From: G026625185 sp963727835
Lineage (GTDB): Bacteria > Desulfobacterota > WTBG01 > JAGOGO01
Reading direction: 5' to 3'
DNA: 64,000 bases
Assembly (NCBI GenBank): GCA_963727835.1
Contig: CAVSIB010000030.1
Location: forward strand, 15,877-79,876
The notes below the pieces were generated by a model that saw only the letters and a program-made list of their open reading frames with translations, had not been told where the DNA came from and searched no databases. Positions 26,648 to 34,500 of the stretch are shown here, in pieces. Within the stretch, counting starts at the first letter, position 1. Every line of letters starts with the position of its first letter. The position numbers and the translations under genes are program-made.

Positions 26648-27184
26648 TTATTTTTTAAAAAAATCTTTTAAACCCGAAAGCCTGGGGTCTACAAATTCTT
26701 TATCCGAACACTGGCAGATTTCCTGGTTTTTGTTTATCCCGCAATGGGAGCAAAGGCCCTTACAGTCTTCCCGGCAAAGCGGGTAAAAAGGCATCGCGAG
26801 AATTATCTGACGTTGGATAATCGCGTCAAGATCAATAACCTCTCCGTCATAGAACTCCGTATCTAAATCTTCCTTTTGGAGCTCCATCTCAGCCGGAAGG
26901 TTTTGAAATTGAGCAGGAGATAAAGAAATATCAAATTTCGGGTTAAGCGAACGCATAAAACGCTCTAAACACCGGCTACAGGATAGCTCAACTTTTAAGC
27001 TTATCCCCCCGGCTACGATGACCAAGGAATCTGAGCGAGAAAGGTGAATCGTATAAGAGATCGGAGCAATAAATTTAAACTCCGAGCGTGTCTGATCCGG
27101 GAACAAGCCTTTCAGCCAGTCGACATCCCGCTCTCCCTGGACCAAAATTCCTTCTTGCGATATGTCTTCGACTCGATAATTCAA
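26648..27184 (-). CDS. yceD: YceD/DUF177 family protein
   Basis: Conserved partner of rpmF; E. coli YceD is linked to 23S rRNA accumulation. With the TTG start at 27184 it has 178 residues. The core CSRCLERF is near the middle and the C-terminal cysteine motif CREDCKGLCSHCGINKNQEICQC is near 133-155. The TTG was chosen because AAAAAAGG lies seven bases upstream, and because the farther GTG at 27229 falls between the -35 and -10 boxes of the likely promoter. It is the first gene of the rpmF-fab cluster. Confidence 0.85.
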   Translation of the reverse strand: MNYRVEDISQEGILVQGERDVDWLKGLFPDQTRSEFKFIAPISYTIHLSRSDSLVIVAGGISLKVELSCSRCLERFMRSLNPKFDISLSPAQFQNLPAEMELQKEDLDTEFYDGEVIDLDAIIQRQIILAMPFYPLCREDCKGLCSHCGINKNQEICQCSDKEFVDPRLSGLKDFFKK

Positions 27185-27212
27185 GCTTAAACCTTTTTTG
27201 TTTAGGTTTAAA

Positions 27213-27239
27213 TTTATAAACGAATACACTCTTTGTCAA
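27213..27239 (-). promoter_or_regulatory. Likely promoter of the yceD-rpmF-fab cluster
   Basis: Minus strand: TTGACA (27239-27234), 15-base spacer, TATAAA (27218-27213). The spacer is slightly short but both boxes are near consensus. The position argues against the far-upstream GTG start for yceD. Confidence 0.55.
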
Positions 27240-27313
27240 GTAAAAAAAGAAAAATTTTACTTTTTTTTATCTTTTTAGAATTAAACCGAAAATATCATTT
27301 TCTTTAAAACAGT

Positions 27314-27341
27314 TTGACAGTTTAAAAGAGGTTCTGATACT
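27314..27341 (+). promoter_or_regulatory. Possible promoter of the lytic transglycosylase gene
   Basis: TTGACA at 27314-27319, 16-base spacer, GATACT at 27336-27341. It lies about 130 bases before the GTG start of the transglycosylase. The -10 is only moderately good. Confidence 0.4.
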
Positions 27342-27469
27342 TTGTAAAGCTTCTTTGGCCCCTCTTAAAAAAACATAAATTTTTGAACTTATTTTCTGTC
27401 CTTTGTCTTAATAATCCAAAGACACTGCACGGTGAAAAATTTAGGGCTTAAAAATTATTCAGTCGGATT

Positions 27470-28981
27470 GTGGAATTTCCGGAAACAAAATTGAGAAATA
27501 GAATTTTAAACCTAATCTTAATCAGCATAAGTTTTTACTTTTTTTGGTTTCTAATGGGTTGTGCTATCACTCCTTACAAGTCAGCATCACCTTATAATCT
27601 CCCCTACCCCCCAAGTGTGGCGGAAACCTTTGAAAGTGCCAAACCTCCACCAGCAATGACGTTGCAGCCAATAGACCAGCTAACAAATCCCATCGGTTTT
27701 CAGCAGGGTAATATCCAAAAAATAAACAACCCCGTTGAAAACAATTATTATGTAGGCATCCTCCGTAACCTTGTCAATTACAATGGGGCCTTCCTGACCG
27801 AGTTATCCGTTTTTTACTATAACCCGATAAACAATCTTTCTCTTTCCCTTTATCCCCCAAAAAATAATAAAAGCACTACTCCAATTTTTACAACCTGGAA
27901 TTTTACTCATATTGAGCAATTAGTTCATCCTCAAGGTTTTAAATACCAAAATTTTCTTACCCACGAATATTCTTGGGACGGCTACCAATATGCTTGTATT
28001 CTGAAAAATCTGTATAATAAAGGGGTTATCCAGGGTGATTTCCCGCTCATTTACAATTCCCCGGTTGAAACTTTTATCCAATATTTTCAAAATAAAGAAA
28101 ATTTTATGAAAGCAGCCCTAGGCCGGGGAGAAACATACCGTCCCTTGATGACCTCCATCTTTAGAAAAAATGAAATTCCTGAAGATTTAGTCTATCTTTC
28201 TTTAATCGAAAGCGGTTTTAATCCTCATGCCTATTCCCCTGCCGGTGCTTGTGGTCCCTGGCAGCTGATGAAGGGCACAGCTCAACGATATGGTCTCCGG
28301 GTAGATAAGTGGATAGACGAAAGAAGAGACCCGGAAAAATCAACTCAGGCAGCAGTAAAATATTTAAAAGACTTACACGCGATGTTCGGAGATTGGTATT
28401 TGGCTTTAACTGCCTATAATGCCGGAGAAGGAAAAGTTGCTGCAGCCATCCAAAGATATAACAGCACTGACCTTTGGTATCTTCGTGAGAAAACTTATCT
28501 TAAACAAGAAAGCTGCGATTTTGTCCCCAAACTTTTAGCTGCAATCACGATTGGGAAACAGCCCGGAGAGTATGGATTTGCTCAACTCGACTCTTCTGCT
28601 CCGACTCCACCCTTAACAAAAGTCAACATCCCTTTCTCGGCTGATTTAAAAATGATTGCTGCTATGGCTGAAATTTCTCTCCCCGAACTGAAACAGTATA
28701 ACCCGGAACTCTGTTTCGGGCGCACCCCCCCGGATAAAGGAGGATATTGGGTTAAGATACCAGAATCGAAAAGGGAAATTTTTACGAAAAATTTTTCCCA
28801 AAACAAGGACAAACTCAAAAAACGCCAGGTTAGCCAGACACACCAGATCAAATCCGGGGAGACTTTAGCCACGATTGCCCGAAAATACGATACCACCGTG
28901 AACCAACTAATGAAATTAAATGGAATTAAAAAACCCCGCGCCCTTCGCCCCGGTCAAACCTTACGGGTTCCAGCGTCCTAG
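27470..28981 (+). CDS. mltD: Membrane-bound lytic murein transglycosylase (MltD-like) with LysM
   Basis: Cleaves peptidoglycan glycan strands in the periplasm, probably anchored to the outer membrane. It has 503 residues from GTG at 27470. The signal peptide hydrophobic core LILISISFYFFWFLMGC ends in a lipobox (LMGC, Cys31). The SLT catalytic domain is at about 210-370: LVYLSLIESGFNPHAYSPAGACGPWQLM contains the catalytic Glu, followed by ERRDPEKSTQAAVKYL and LALTAYNAGEGKV. A LysM domain ends the protein (HQIKSGETLATIARKYDTT, about 457-475, to the C-terminus). E. coli MltD has two LysM copies; this one has one recognisable copy. The first 200 residues are low in similarity. Confidence 0.88.
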   Translation: MEFPETKLRNRILNLILISISFYFFWFLMGCAITPYKSASPYNLPYPPSVAETFESAKPPPAMTLQPIDQLTNPIGFQQGNIQKINNPVENNYYVGILRNLVNYNGAFLTELSVFYYNPINNLSLSLYPPKNNKSTTPIFTTWNFTHIEQLVHPQGFKYQNFLTHEYSWDGYQYACILKNLYNKGVIQGDFPLIYNSPVETFIQYFQNKENFMKAALGRGETYRPLMTSIFRKNEIPEDLVYLSLIESGFNPHAYSPAGACGPWQLMKGTAQRYGLRVDKWIDERRDPEKSTQAAVKYLKDLHAMFGDWYLALTAYNAGEGKVAAAIQRYNSTDLWYLREKTYLKQESCDFVPKLLAAITIGKQPGEYGFAQLDSSAPTPPLTKVNIPFSADLKMIAAMAEISLPELKQYNPELCFGRTPPDKGGYWVKIPESKREIFTKNFSQNKDKLKKRQVSQTHQIKSGETLATIARKYDTTVNQLMKLNGIKKPRALRPGQTLRVPAS

Positions 28982-29137
28982 TTGTTTGAAATGCCTCAAC
29001 TGGTCTAAGGGGTCAAATAATTCTCTTTTCAGCGTTAGGAAAACAGGATTATCAGGGGCAACCAACCCTGCAAATAGAAACCGAATATCACGAAAAATCC
29101 CAACCACGTGATCAAAGCAGGACCTCATTGCTTCCTC

Positions 29138-29410
29138 TTATCCGCCGGCAAGCACAAGCGTTATTGAAATCTCATCCCCATCCTTAACTGGTTTAGCCAG
29201 TTCATCAGGATAAGCGCTTTTGTGGTTGAGATAGATTTCAATTCCATTGAGCACCCTTCCCTTTTTATCAAACAAAACTCCCTTCACCCCGGGGAACCGT
29301 TGCATGAAACTTTTTAGACAATCCCCAACCGTAGTGCCCTCAACCTCAACCGCTGATAAACCATCGGTTACATGTCGGTAAAGCAGAGGAATGTTAATTT
29401 TTACACTCAC
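29138..29410 (-). CDS. MoaD/ThiS-family small sulfur carrier (SAMP-like)
   Basis: Ubiquitin-fold protein of 90 residues ending in the diagnostic Gly-Gly (LVLAGG), which is adenylated and thiocarboxylated in molybdopterin, tungstopterin, thiamine or cysteine synthesis. GTTVGDCLKSFMQRFPGVKGVLF and DGDEISITLVLAGG are family-typical. It is longer than ThiS and close to archaeal-type MoaD. No moaE or thiF partner is adjacent, so the pathway is unassigned. A Mo/W pterin role would fit the tungsto/molybdo-enzyme relics in this window. Confidence 0.8.
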   Translation of the reverse strand: MSVKINIPLLYRHVTDGLSAVEVEGTTVGDCLKSFMQRFPGVKGVLFDKKGRVLNGIEIYLNHKSAYPDELAKPVKDGDEISITLVLAGG

Positions 29411-29463
29411 CCTTCCTCCTTGACCACAATTCGACCATCAAAAAAGATAGAAAAACCCTTTTT

Positions 29464-30018
29464 CTATCTTTGATAGCGCCCCATTAATTGCCCTTGAGCC
29501 AAAACGTGTTCTTCCATCGCTTTCAATAATTGAGTTTTAGTCAATCCGGGTTCACTATCTAGTACTTTATCGAGAGCGTAAAGTTTAAAATAATACCGGT
29601 GAGTTCCCCGCGGAGGACACGGTCCTCCGTAGCCAATCTTCCGAAAATCATTGGTTCCTTGTTGCGCCCCATTTTCGATGATCTTGTGTGGCGGTATGTT
29701 TTCAGGGAGTTCTTTTATCGTGGGTGGTATGTTGTAAATAACCCAATGAACCCAGATCCCCACTGGAGCATCCGGATCATCACTGATTAAAGCAACGCTT
29801 TTTGTATTCATTGGTACCGCATCCCATGCCAAAGGTGGAGAGATATCGGCACCATCGCAGGTATATTTTTTAGGGATCATGTCTCCCTCATTAAAAGCAC
29901 TGCTCTTTATTTTTAGTTCCATAGCTTCCCCTCCTATTGTACTGAGGTTAGATAAAACCATTACACAAAAAACGAAACAAGAAGTAGCCAAAAACAAAGA
30001 AAGCATCCTTCTTTTCAT
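29464..30018 (-). CDS. Secreted YbhB/YbcL-type PEBP (Raf kinase inhibitor-like) protein
   Basis: Phosphatidylethanolamine-binding-protein fold; bacterial function unknown. It has 184 residues. An N-terminal signal peptide (MKRRMLSLFLATSCFVFCVM, cut about residue 30) suggests export. The PEBP core shows IPKKYTCDGADISPPLAW (about 49-66), SDDPDAPVGIWVHWVIYNIP (about 79-98) and YGGPCPPRGTHRYYFKLYALD (about 130-150), the ligand-pocket motifs. It stands alone, preceded by an A/T-rich region. Confidence 0.9.
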   Translation of the reverse strand: MKRRMLSLFLATSCFVFCVMVLSNLSTIGGEAMELKIKSSAFNEGDMIPKKYTCDGADISPPLAWDAVPMNTKSVALISDDPDAPVGIWVHWVIYNIPPTIKELPENIPPHKIIENGAQQGTNDFRKIGYGGPCPPRGTHRYYFKLYALDKVLDSEPGLTKTQLLKAMEEHVLAQGQLMGRYQR

Positions 30019-30138
30019 GGCCTTATTCCCCTTATAAAACGTGGGTTAGCTTTTTCCCTCATTTTTCATAGATTATAATATTTCAAGGAGTTAGAAGCAA
30101 GAAAAATTTCGGTTGAATTCTCGAAAAAGGAGACGTAC

Positions 30139-30291
30139 GTGCTTAAGCTTAGACACCCTTTCACCAGGATCATAAATCAATTTCGTAAAGCAATAAGCTT
30201 TTCTCTTTTCTTTCGAAAAAACAATTGTTATAAATTAGTTTCTGAATTAATAATCCTCCAACGACTCAAGCGAATATTTTTTGCCCTCTAA
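30139..30291 (+). CDS. Possible small basic protein upstream of RNase Z
   Basis: A GTG at 30139 is preceded five bases earlier by AAAAAGGAGA, a strong ribosome binding site. The 50-codon frame starts MLKLRHPFTRIINQFRKAIS and ends LQRLKRIFFAL, rich in Lys, Arg and hydrophobic residues (amphipathic helices likely). Its stop lies nine bases before the RNase Z start. No family is recognised; it could be a leader peptide or a real small protein. The evidence is the ribosome binding site and spacing only. Confidence 0.4.
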   Translation: MLKLRHPFTRIINQFRKAISFSLFFRKNNCYKLVSELIILQRLKRIFFAL

Positions 30292-30300
30292 AGGTTAACT

Positions 30301-31215
30301 ATGAAAGTAATCTTGTTAGGAACCGGAGGAACTATTCCCACCCTTCGCCGCAGCCTCCCTGCTTTAGCGTTGCAGCGGGATGGAGACATCTTGCTTTTTG
30401 ACTGCGGAGAGGGCACCCAGGTACAGATTGTTCGGGCTTCTCTAAGCCCCGGCAAACTTTTTGCCATCTTCCTGAGCCACTTGCATGGAGACCATGTCAC
30501 TGGCCTTCCCGGCCTCCTCATGACCATCATGCATCAGGCGCGGGAAAAACCCCTTCGCATTTTTGGGCCTCCGGGCATCAGAGAGTATATCAACTTGATT
30601 CGAAAATGTTTAGGGTTCAATCCACCTTATGTTCTTGACATCCATGAGATCACCGAAGGAAAACTTTTTTCCGGCTCTGGCTTTTGGATGGAGGCAGTTG
30701 CCGTTGATCACAAACCCCATACGCTTGCCTTTTCTTTAGTAGAAGAACCACGACCAGGAAGGTTCTTTCCGGAAAAAGCAAAGAAACTGGGCATTCCTGA
30801 AGGCCCTTTGTTTGGAAAGCTTCAACGGGGTGAAACCATAACATTAGCCGATGGGCGAGAAATTAACCCTTCGATGGTTATGAACACCCCCCGGAAAGGC
30901 CGTAAGTTTGTTTACGCGACTGATACGCGGCCCTGCCCACAAGTGATTAAACTTGCCTATGAAGCAGACCTTTTAGTGCATGAAGGAATGTTTGCTCACG
31001 ACATGGAGGAGGAAGCGAAAATAAAAGGCCATTCTACCTGCGCTCAGGCAGCTCGTATAGCGAGCGAAGCCAAGGTCAAAAATTTAGTCATTACCCATAT
31101 CAGTACTCGTTACCAGCGGACTGATGATCTGCTTTATGAAGCTCGATGTGTTTTTCCCAAGACCGTTATTGGACAGGATTTGATGAAGTTTGAAATACCC
31201 GTGCATAAGGAATAA
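30301..31215 (+). CDS. rnz: Ribonuclease Z (tRNA 3'-endonuclease)
   Basis: Zinc beta-lactamase-fold endonuclease that trims tRNA 3' trailers. It has 304 residues. The metal site is seen as FLSHLHGDHVTGLPGLL (about 58-74, HxHxDH), YATDTRP (about 203) and VITHISTRY (about 261, late His). The N-terminus LGTGGTIPTLRRSLPALAL and DCGEGTQVQ match bacterial RNase Z. Complete length and motifs make this a secure call. It is convergent with fdhE. Confidence 0.94.
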   Translation: MKVILLGTGGTIPTLRRSLPALALQRDGDILLFDCGEGTQVQIVRASLSPGKLFAIFLSHLHGDHVTGLPGLLMTIMHQAREKPLRIFGPPGIREYINLIRKCLGFNPPYVLDIHEITEGKLFSGSGFWMEAVAVDHKPHTLAFSLVEEPRPGRFFPEKAKKLGIPEGPLFGKLQRGETITLADGREINPSMVMNTPRKGRKFVYATDTRPCPQVIKLAYEADLLVHEGMFAHDMEEEAKIKGHSTCAQAARIASEAKVKNLVITHISTRYQRTDDLLYEARCVFPKTVIGQDLMKFEIPVHKE

Positions 31216-31224
31216 AAAATTCTC

Positions 31225-32085
31225 TTAAATGAGCAGAGGGTAATGAGCGCCGCGACTGTACCCTTCCCTTTGGGCGAGAATATCCAGGTGAAGCGTAGCG
31301 ATGTTTTCTACATCTAAGGGGACAGGGGTGCCAATGAATTCAATGTCAACCGCTTTGAGATATTTTTGGCAGGCTTTACAGACTTCAAGTCGGTATTGTT
31401 TTTCGTTCTCGACATAAAGATACGTGACCCCTTCTTCCTCTTCGTTTCCACAAAACGGGCACATAAGAAAAGGGAACGGCCATTCTGTGCCACAGTAAAC
31501 ACAAAAAAGATGCCTTGACCATTTTCCCTCCGGGATCGCGGCAATAGGTGGGGCTTTTCCACAAATAGGGCAATACCCCTTTCCCCAGAGAGTTATATCA
31601 ATCACTGCTCGTAAATTTTCGGCTAAATATTCGTAAAAAGGTTTTAGGGACTCAGTCAAAAGAAAGAAGAGGAGCGTAGGGTCACCCAGTTCCTCTTTTT
31701 TCCCCATTGGCGAGGGAATTTCCCCATCCCACATCGCTTTGATGGTCTTTCCAACATCGAGGTTACCTTTTTTAATAAAGGCGTGTAACTTTCCTGCAGT
31801 ATCAGGATTTTTTTCGTGGCTTATCTGAAGAAGCGTGCGAAAAAATTTTTCTAACGTCCCATTATCCAACTCAATAGCGCTCTTATCCAGAACCGGGGAT
31901 CCTGCTTTGAATTTTGCCTGCACTTCCTGTTCATCAAAAACTATGGGGAGACCTTTAAGCGACTGGTAAAACTCCTCTTTGGCAATAAAAATTTTTTCAT
32001 AAAAATCGAGCAGGTTTCTGTACGCGGGTTTTTCGCGTTTGATTTGTTCCATGCGGGCCAATTTCGTTTTCAGGTCACCGGCCAT
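31225..32085 (-). CDS. fdhE: FdhE-like formate dehydrogenase accessory protein
   Basis: FdhE proteins bind iron through CxxC motifs and are needed for respiratory formate dehydrogenase activity. It has 286 residues from the ATG at 32085; an alternative TTG lies at 32100 within pepA. The rubredoxin-like cysteine pairs are all present: CPICGKAPP, CVYCGTEW, CPFCGNEE and CKACQKY (about 175-250). It starts two bases after the pepA stop, implying an operon. A working formate dehydrogenase must lie elsewhere, since the copy at 16.3-17 kb is a relic. Confidence 0.87.
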   Translation of the reverse strand: MAGDLKTKLARMEQIKREKPAYRNLLDFYEKIFIAKEEFYQSLKGLPIVFDEQEVQAKFKAGSPVLDKSAIELDNGTLEKFFRTLLQISHEKNPDTAGKLHAFIKKGNLDVGKTIKAMWDGEIPSPMGKKEELGDPTLLFFLLTESLKPFYEYLAENLRAVIDITLWGKGYCPICGKAPPIAAIPEGKWSRHLFCVYCGTEWPFPFLMCPFCGNEEEEGVTYLYVENEKQYRLEVCKACQKYLKAVDIEFIGTPVPLDVENIATLHLDILAQREGYSRGAHYPLLI

Positions 32086-32087
32086 TC

Positions 32088-33596
32088 CTATTTGTTCCAA
32101 TCCCTTAATAGCTGAAGCAGGAGCCGCACACCAAAGCCGCTTGCGCCCTTTGGTATATAGGGTTTATCTTTTTCATACCAGGTCGGCCCGGCGATATCCA
32201 TATGGACCCATGGGGTATCGTTCACAAATTTTTTCAGAAACATTCCTCCGGTAATAGTTCCGGCAGCCCGGGTACCCACATTCTTAAAATCCGCAATATC
32301 ACTTTTGAGGTAATCAAAGTATTCTTCCCAGAGAGGAAGTTCCCATACCTTTTCGCCGGTTTTTTCGCCGGCTGATTTAACGGAGTTCAACAAAGAAGCA
32401 TCGTTTCCCATAATACCGGCAACATAGTCTCCTAACGCGGTTATGCACGCTCCGGTCAGAGTGGCTAAATCAACAATACCTTGCGGTTTATACCTTTTGG
32501 CATACGTCAAGGCATCGGCCAGGATTAATCGTCCTTCCGCGTCCGTGCTGATTACTTCAATGGTCTGACCCGACAGAGACGTGAGAACATCTCCGGGTTT
32601 ATACGCTTTGCCTCCCGGCAGATTTTCCGTGGCCGGAATAATCCCCAGTAAATTTAAAGGAAGTTTCATTTGGGCTACTGCCTGCATGGTTCCCATCACC
32701 ACCGCTCCCCCAGCCATATCATCTTTCATTTGTTCCATTTTGTCAGGAGGCTTAAGAGAAATGCCACCGCTATCAAAGGTAATCCCTTTTCCGATGATGA
32801 CCAGAGGAGGTCCAAAATTTCGGCTGGCGGTGTATTCTAAAATAATAATCTTCGCTGGTTCACGGCTTCCTTGAGCAACCGCCAGAAAGGCGCCCATTCC
32901 CATTTTCTGAGCCTGTTTTTCGGTAATGACCCGGCACTTTAACTTGTTCTTCTTGGCAATCGTCTGCGCTTGGTGAGCTAACATAGCGGGCGTCTTTTTA
33001 TTGGCTGGTAAGGACACCAAATCACGAGCAATATATACGGCTTCCCTGAGAATAGTCACATGACGCAAGACCATTTCTATTATCTTGGTCCTGTCTTTTT
33101 TTTGCGAGACAACCACACACTCATCAACTTCTTTTATTTTTTCCCTTCCCGTGGTTATCAGGTCCCGGAACTGATACACCCCCAAACCTCCTCCGATTAG
33201 AAATGCTTCCAGCAGTTTAGACACTGAAAATCCTTTGGCGTCAAGAAGGTCTTCGGGGAGATGGATTGTTTTTATTCCTAAATCGCGTACATACTGAAAA
33301 GCTTTCCCCCCGGCTCCGCGCATGACATCAAGGTCAAACTTTTCTTTCTTTCCCAATCCCACCAAAACTATTCTCTTGGCAGATAGCGCTCCTTGGGGAT
33401 AAAGCAAAAAAGTTTTATATCGTTCCCCAAGAAAATCCCCGCTCGTGAGAAGATTTTTAATCAATCCTTTCGTGGCACTGTCTATAACATCAAGCGATTT
33501 TTGCAATGTCTTCGTATCTTCAAAAACAGGCAGAACCAGCACCTCAGCTTTTTCAAAAATAATACTGCCAACTCTCGATTTAAACTTTATCGCCAT
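32088..33596 (-). CDS. pepA: Leucyl aminopeptidase (M17 family)
   Basis: Two-zinc cytosolic aminopeptidase acting on N-terminal Leu and others. It has 502 residues. Metal ligands are visible in IGKGITFDSGGISLKPPDKMEQMKDDMAGGA (about 250-280) and in STDAEGRLILADALTYA (NTDAEGR signature, here STDAEGR, about 341-357). The catalytic Lys lies in GKGITFD and Arg in AEGRLIL. The N-terminal regulatory domain is normal length. fdhE follows almost without a gap. Confidence 0.96.
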   Translation of the reverse strand: MAIKFKSRVGSIIFEKAEVLVLPVFEDTKTLQKSLDVIDSATKGLIKNLLTSGDFLGERYKTFLLYPQGALSAKRIVLVGLGKKEKFDLDVMRGAGGKAFQYVRDLGIKTIHLPEDLLDAKGFSVSKLLEAFLIGGGLGVYQFRDLITTGREKIKEVDECVVVSQKKDRTKIIEMVLRHVTILREAVYIARDLVSLPANKKTPAMLAHQAQTIAKKNKLKCRVITEKQAQKMGMGAFLAVAQGSREPAKIIILEYTASRNFGPPLVIIGKGITFDSGGISLKPPDKMEQMKDDMAGGAVVMGTMQAVAQMKLPLNLLGIIPATENLPGGKAYKPGDVLTSLSGQTIEVISTDAEGRLILADALTYAKRYKPQGIVDLATLTGACITALGDYVAGIMGNDASLLNSVKSAGEKTGEKVWELPLWEEYFDYLKSDIADFKNVGTRAAGTITGGMFLKKFVNDTPWVHMDIAGPTWYEKDKPYIPKGASGFGVRLLLQLLRDWNK

Positions 33597-33609
33597 AATT
33601 CCTTCCTTT

Positions 33610-34479
33610 TTACAAACCCCGCAAAAATTCTGGTCGCAACTGCGCGGGATTTTTTAAAGCGCAATCTATCTCACTAAGGAGCTTTGCTTTATCTTGATTA
33701 AGCGTCGCCTTGATGGCAAGATAGTTAGAAGCATGATTACTGCGGAAAATACACTTATCTAAGCGAAAGTGCTCAATCATAACACGAAGCTCATTAAGGA
33801 TTTCCAACTTGTCCATCATCTCCCAATCCTTCCCCAGACAACGGGAAAAGTATCGGTTATCATCCTCAAGGATAAGAGTTAAGGCGGAAAGATAGTGAGG
33901 ATTAATCGCTGAACAGACTCGTGCGGTTTCAAGCGCATGGCGCTCGCTCCCCTTTTTCCCAGCGAGGCCAAGAATAACGGTTGCTGAAAGCACAAAACCA
34001 GCATCAATAGCTTTTTTGGCACTGGTAATCAGTTCTTGCGCCGTTGCTCCTTTTTTTATTTTGACGAGTAGTTCATCATCGCCCGTTTCAATACCAAAGT
34101 ACAACATCTGGAGGCCAGCCTTGCGGATCCTTTGGAGGTCTTCTGTTGACTTTCCCATAAGATTAGCCGGATTAGCATAAGCGCTCACCCGTTCCAATGC
34201 AGGAAACTTTTCATAAAGGAAATTCAAAATCTGGAGCATGTAATCCGTATCAATAAACAGCGCATCACCATCCGCAAGGAAAATCCTGTTTATCCCGCCA
34301 TAAGAAAGCGCTGCCTCGAGGATATCGGCCTTGAGTTCTTCCCAGGGCCGGATACGAAATTTTTTCTTCCGGTACATGATACAAAAAGCGCACCGGTTGT
34401 GGGAACACCCTAAGGTTACCTGGAAGATAAGCGAATACGCTTCACTCGGAGGACGATATAAGGGCATATCATAATACAT
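33610..34479 (-). CDS. Radical SAM protein (Elp3-like barrel)
   Basis: Radical SAM enzyme of unknown substrate, 289 residues from the ATG at 34479 (MYYDMPLYRPPSEAYS). The cluster motif is CSHNRCAFC (Cx4Cx2C spacing, about 26-34), slightly longer than the usual Cx3Cx2C and typical of the coproporphyrinogen-oxidase-like B12-independent group. IFLADGDALFI, LQMLYFGIETGDDELL and SATVILGLAGKKGSERHA follow, matching the Elp3/MiaB barrel. It lacks recognisable extra domains. It lies between PolX and pepA, all on one strand. Confidence 0.85.
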   Translation of the reverse strand: MYYDMPLYRPPSEAYSLIFQVTLGCSHNRCAFCIMYRKKKFRIRPWEELKADILEAALSYGGINRIFLADGDALFIDTDYMLQILNFLYEKFPALERVSAYANPANLMGKSTEDLQRIRKAGLQMLYFGIETGDDELLVKIKKGATAQELITSAKKAIDAGFVLSATVILGLAGKKGSERHALETARVCSAINPHYLSALTLILEDDNRYFSRCLGKDWEMMDKLEILNELRVMIEHFRLDKCIFRSNHASNYLAIKATLNQDKAKLLSEIDCALKNPAQLRPEFLRGL

Positions 34480-34500
34480 AGTCACATCCTTCTGCTTTCA

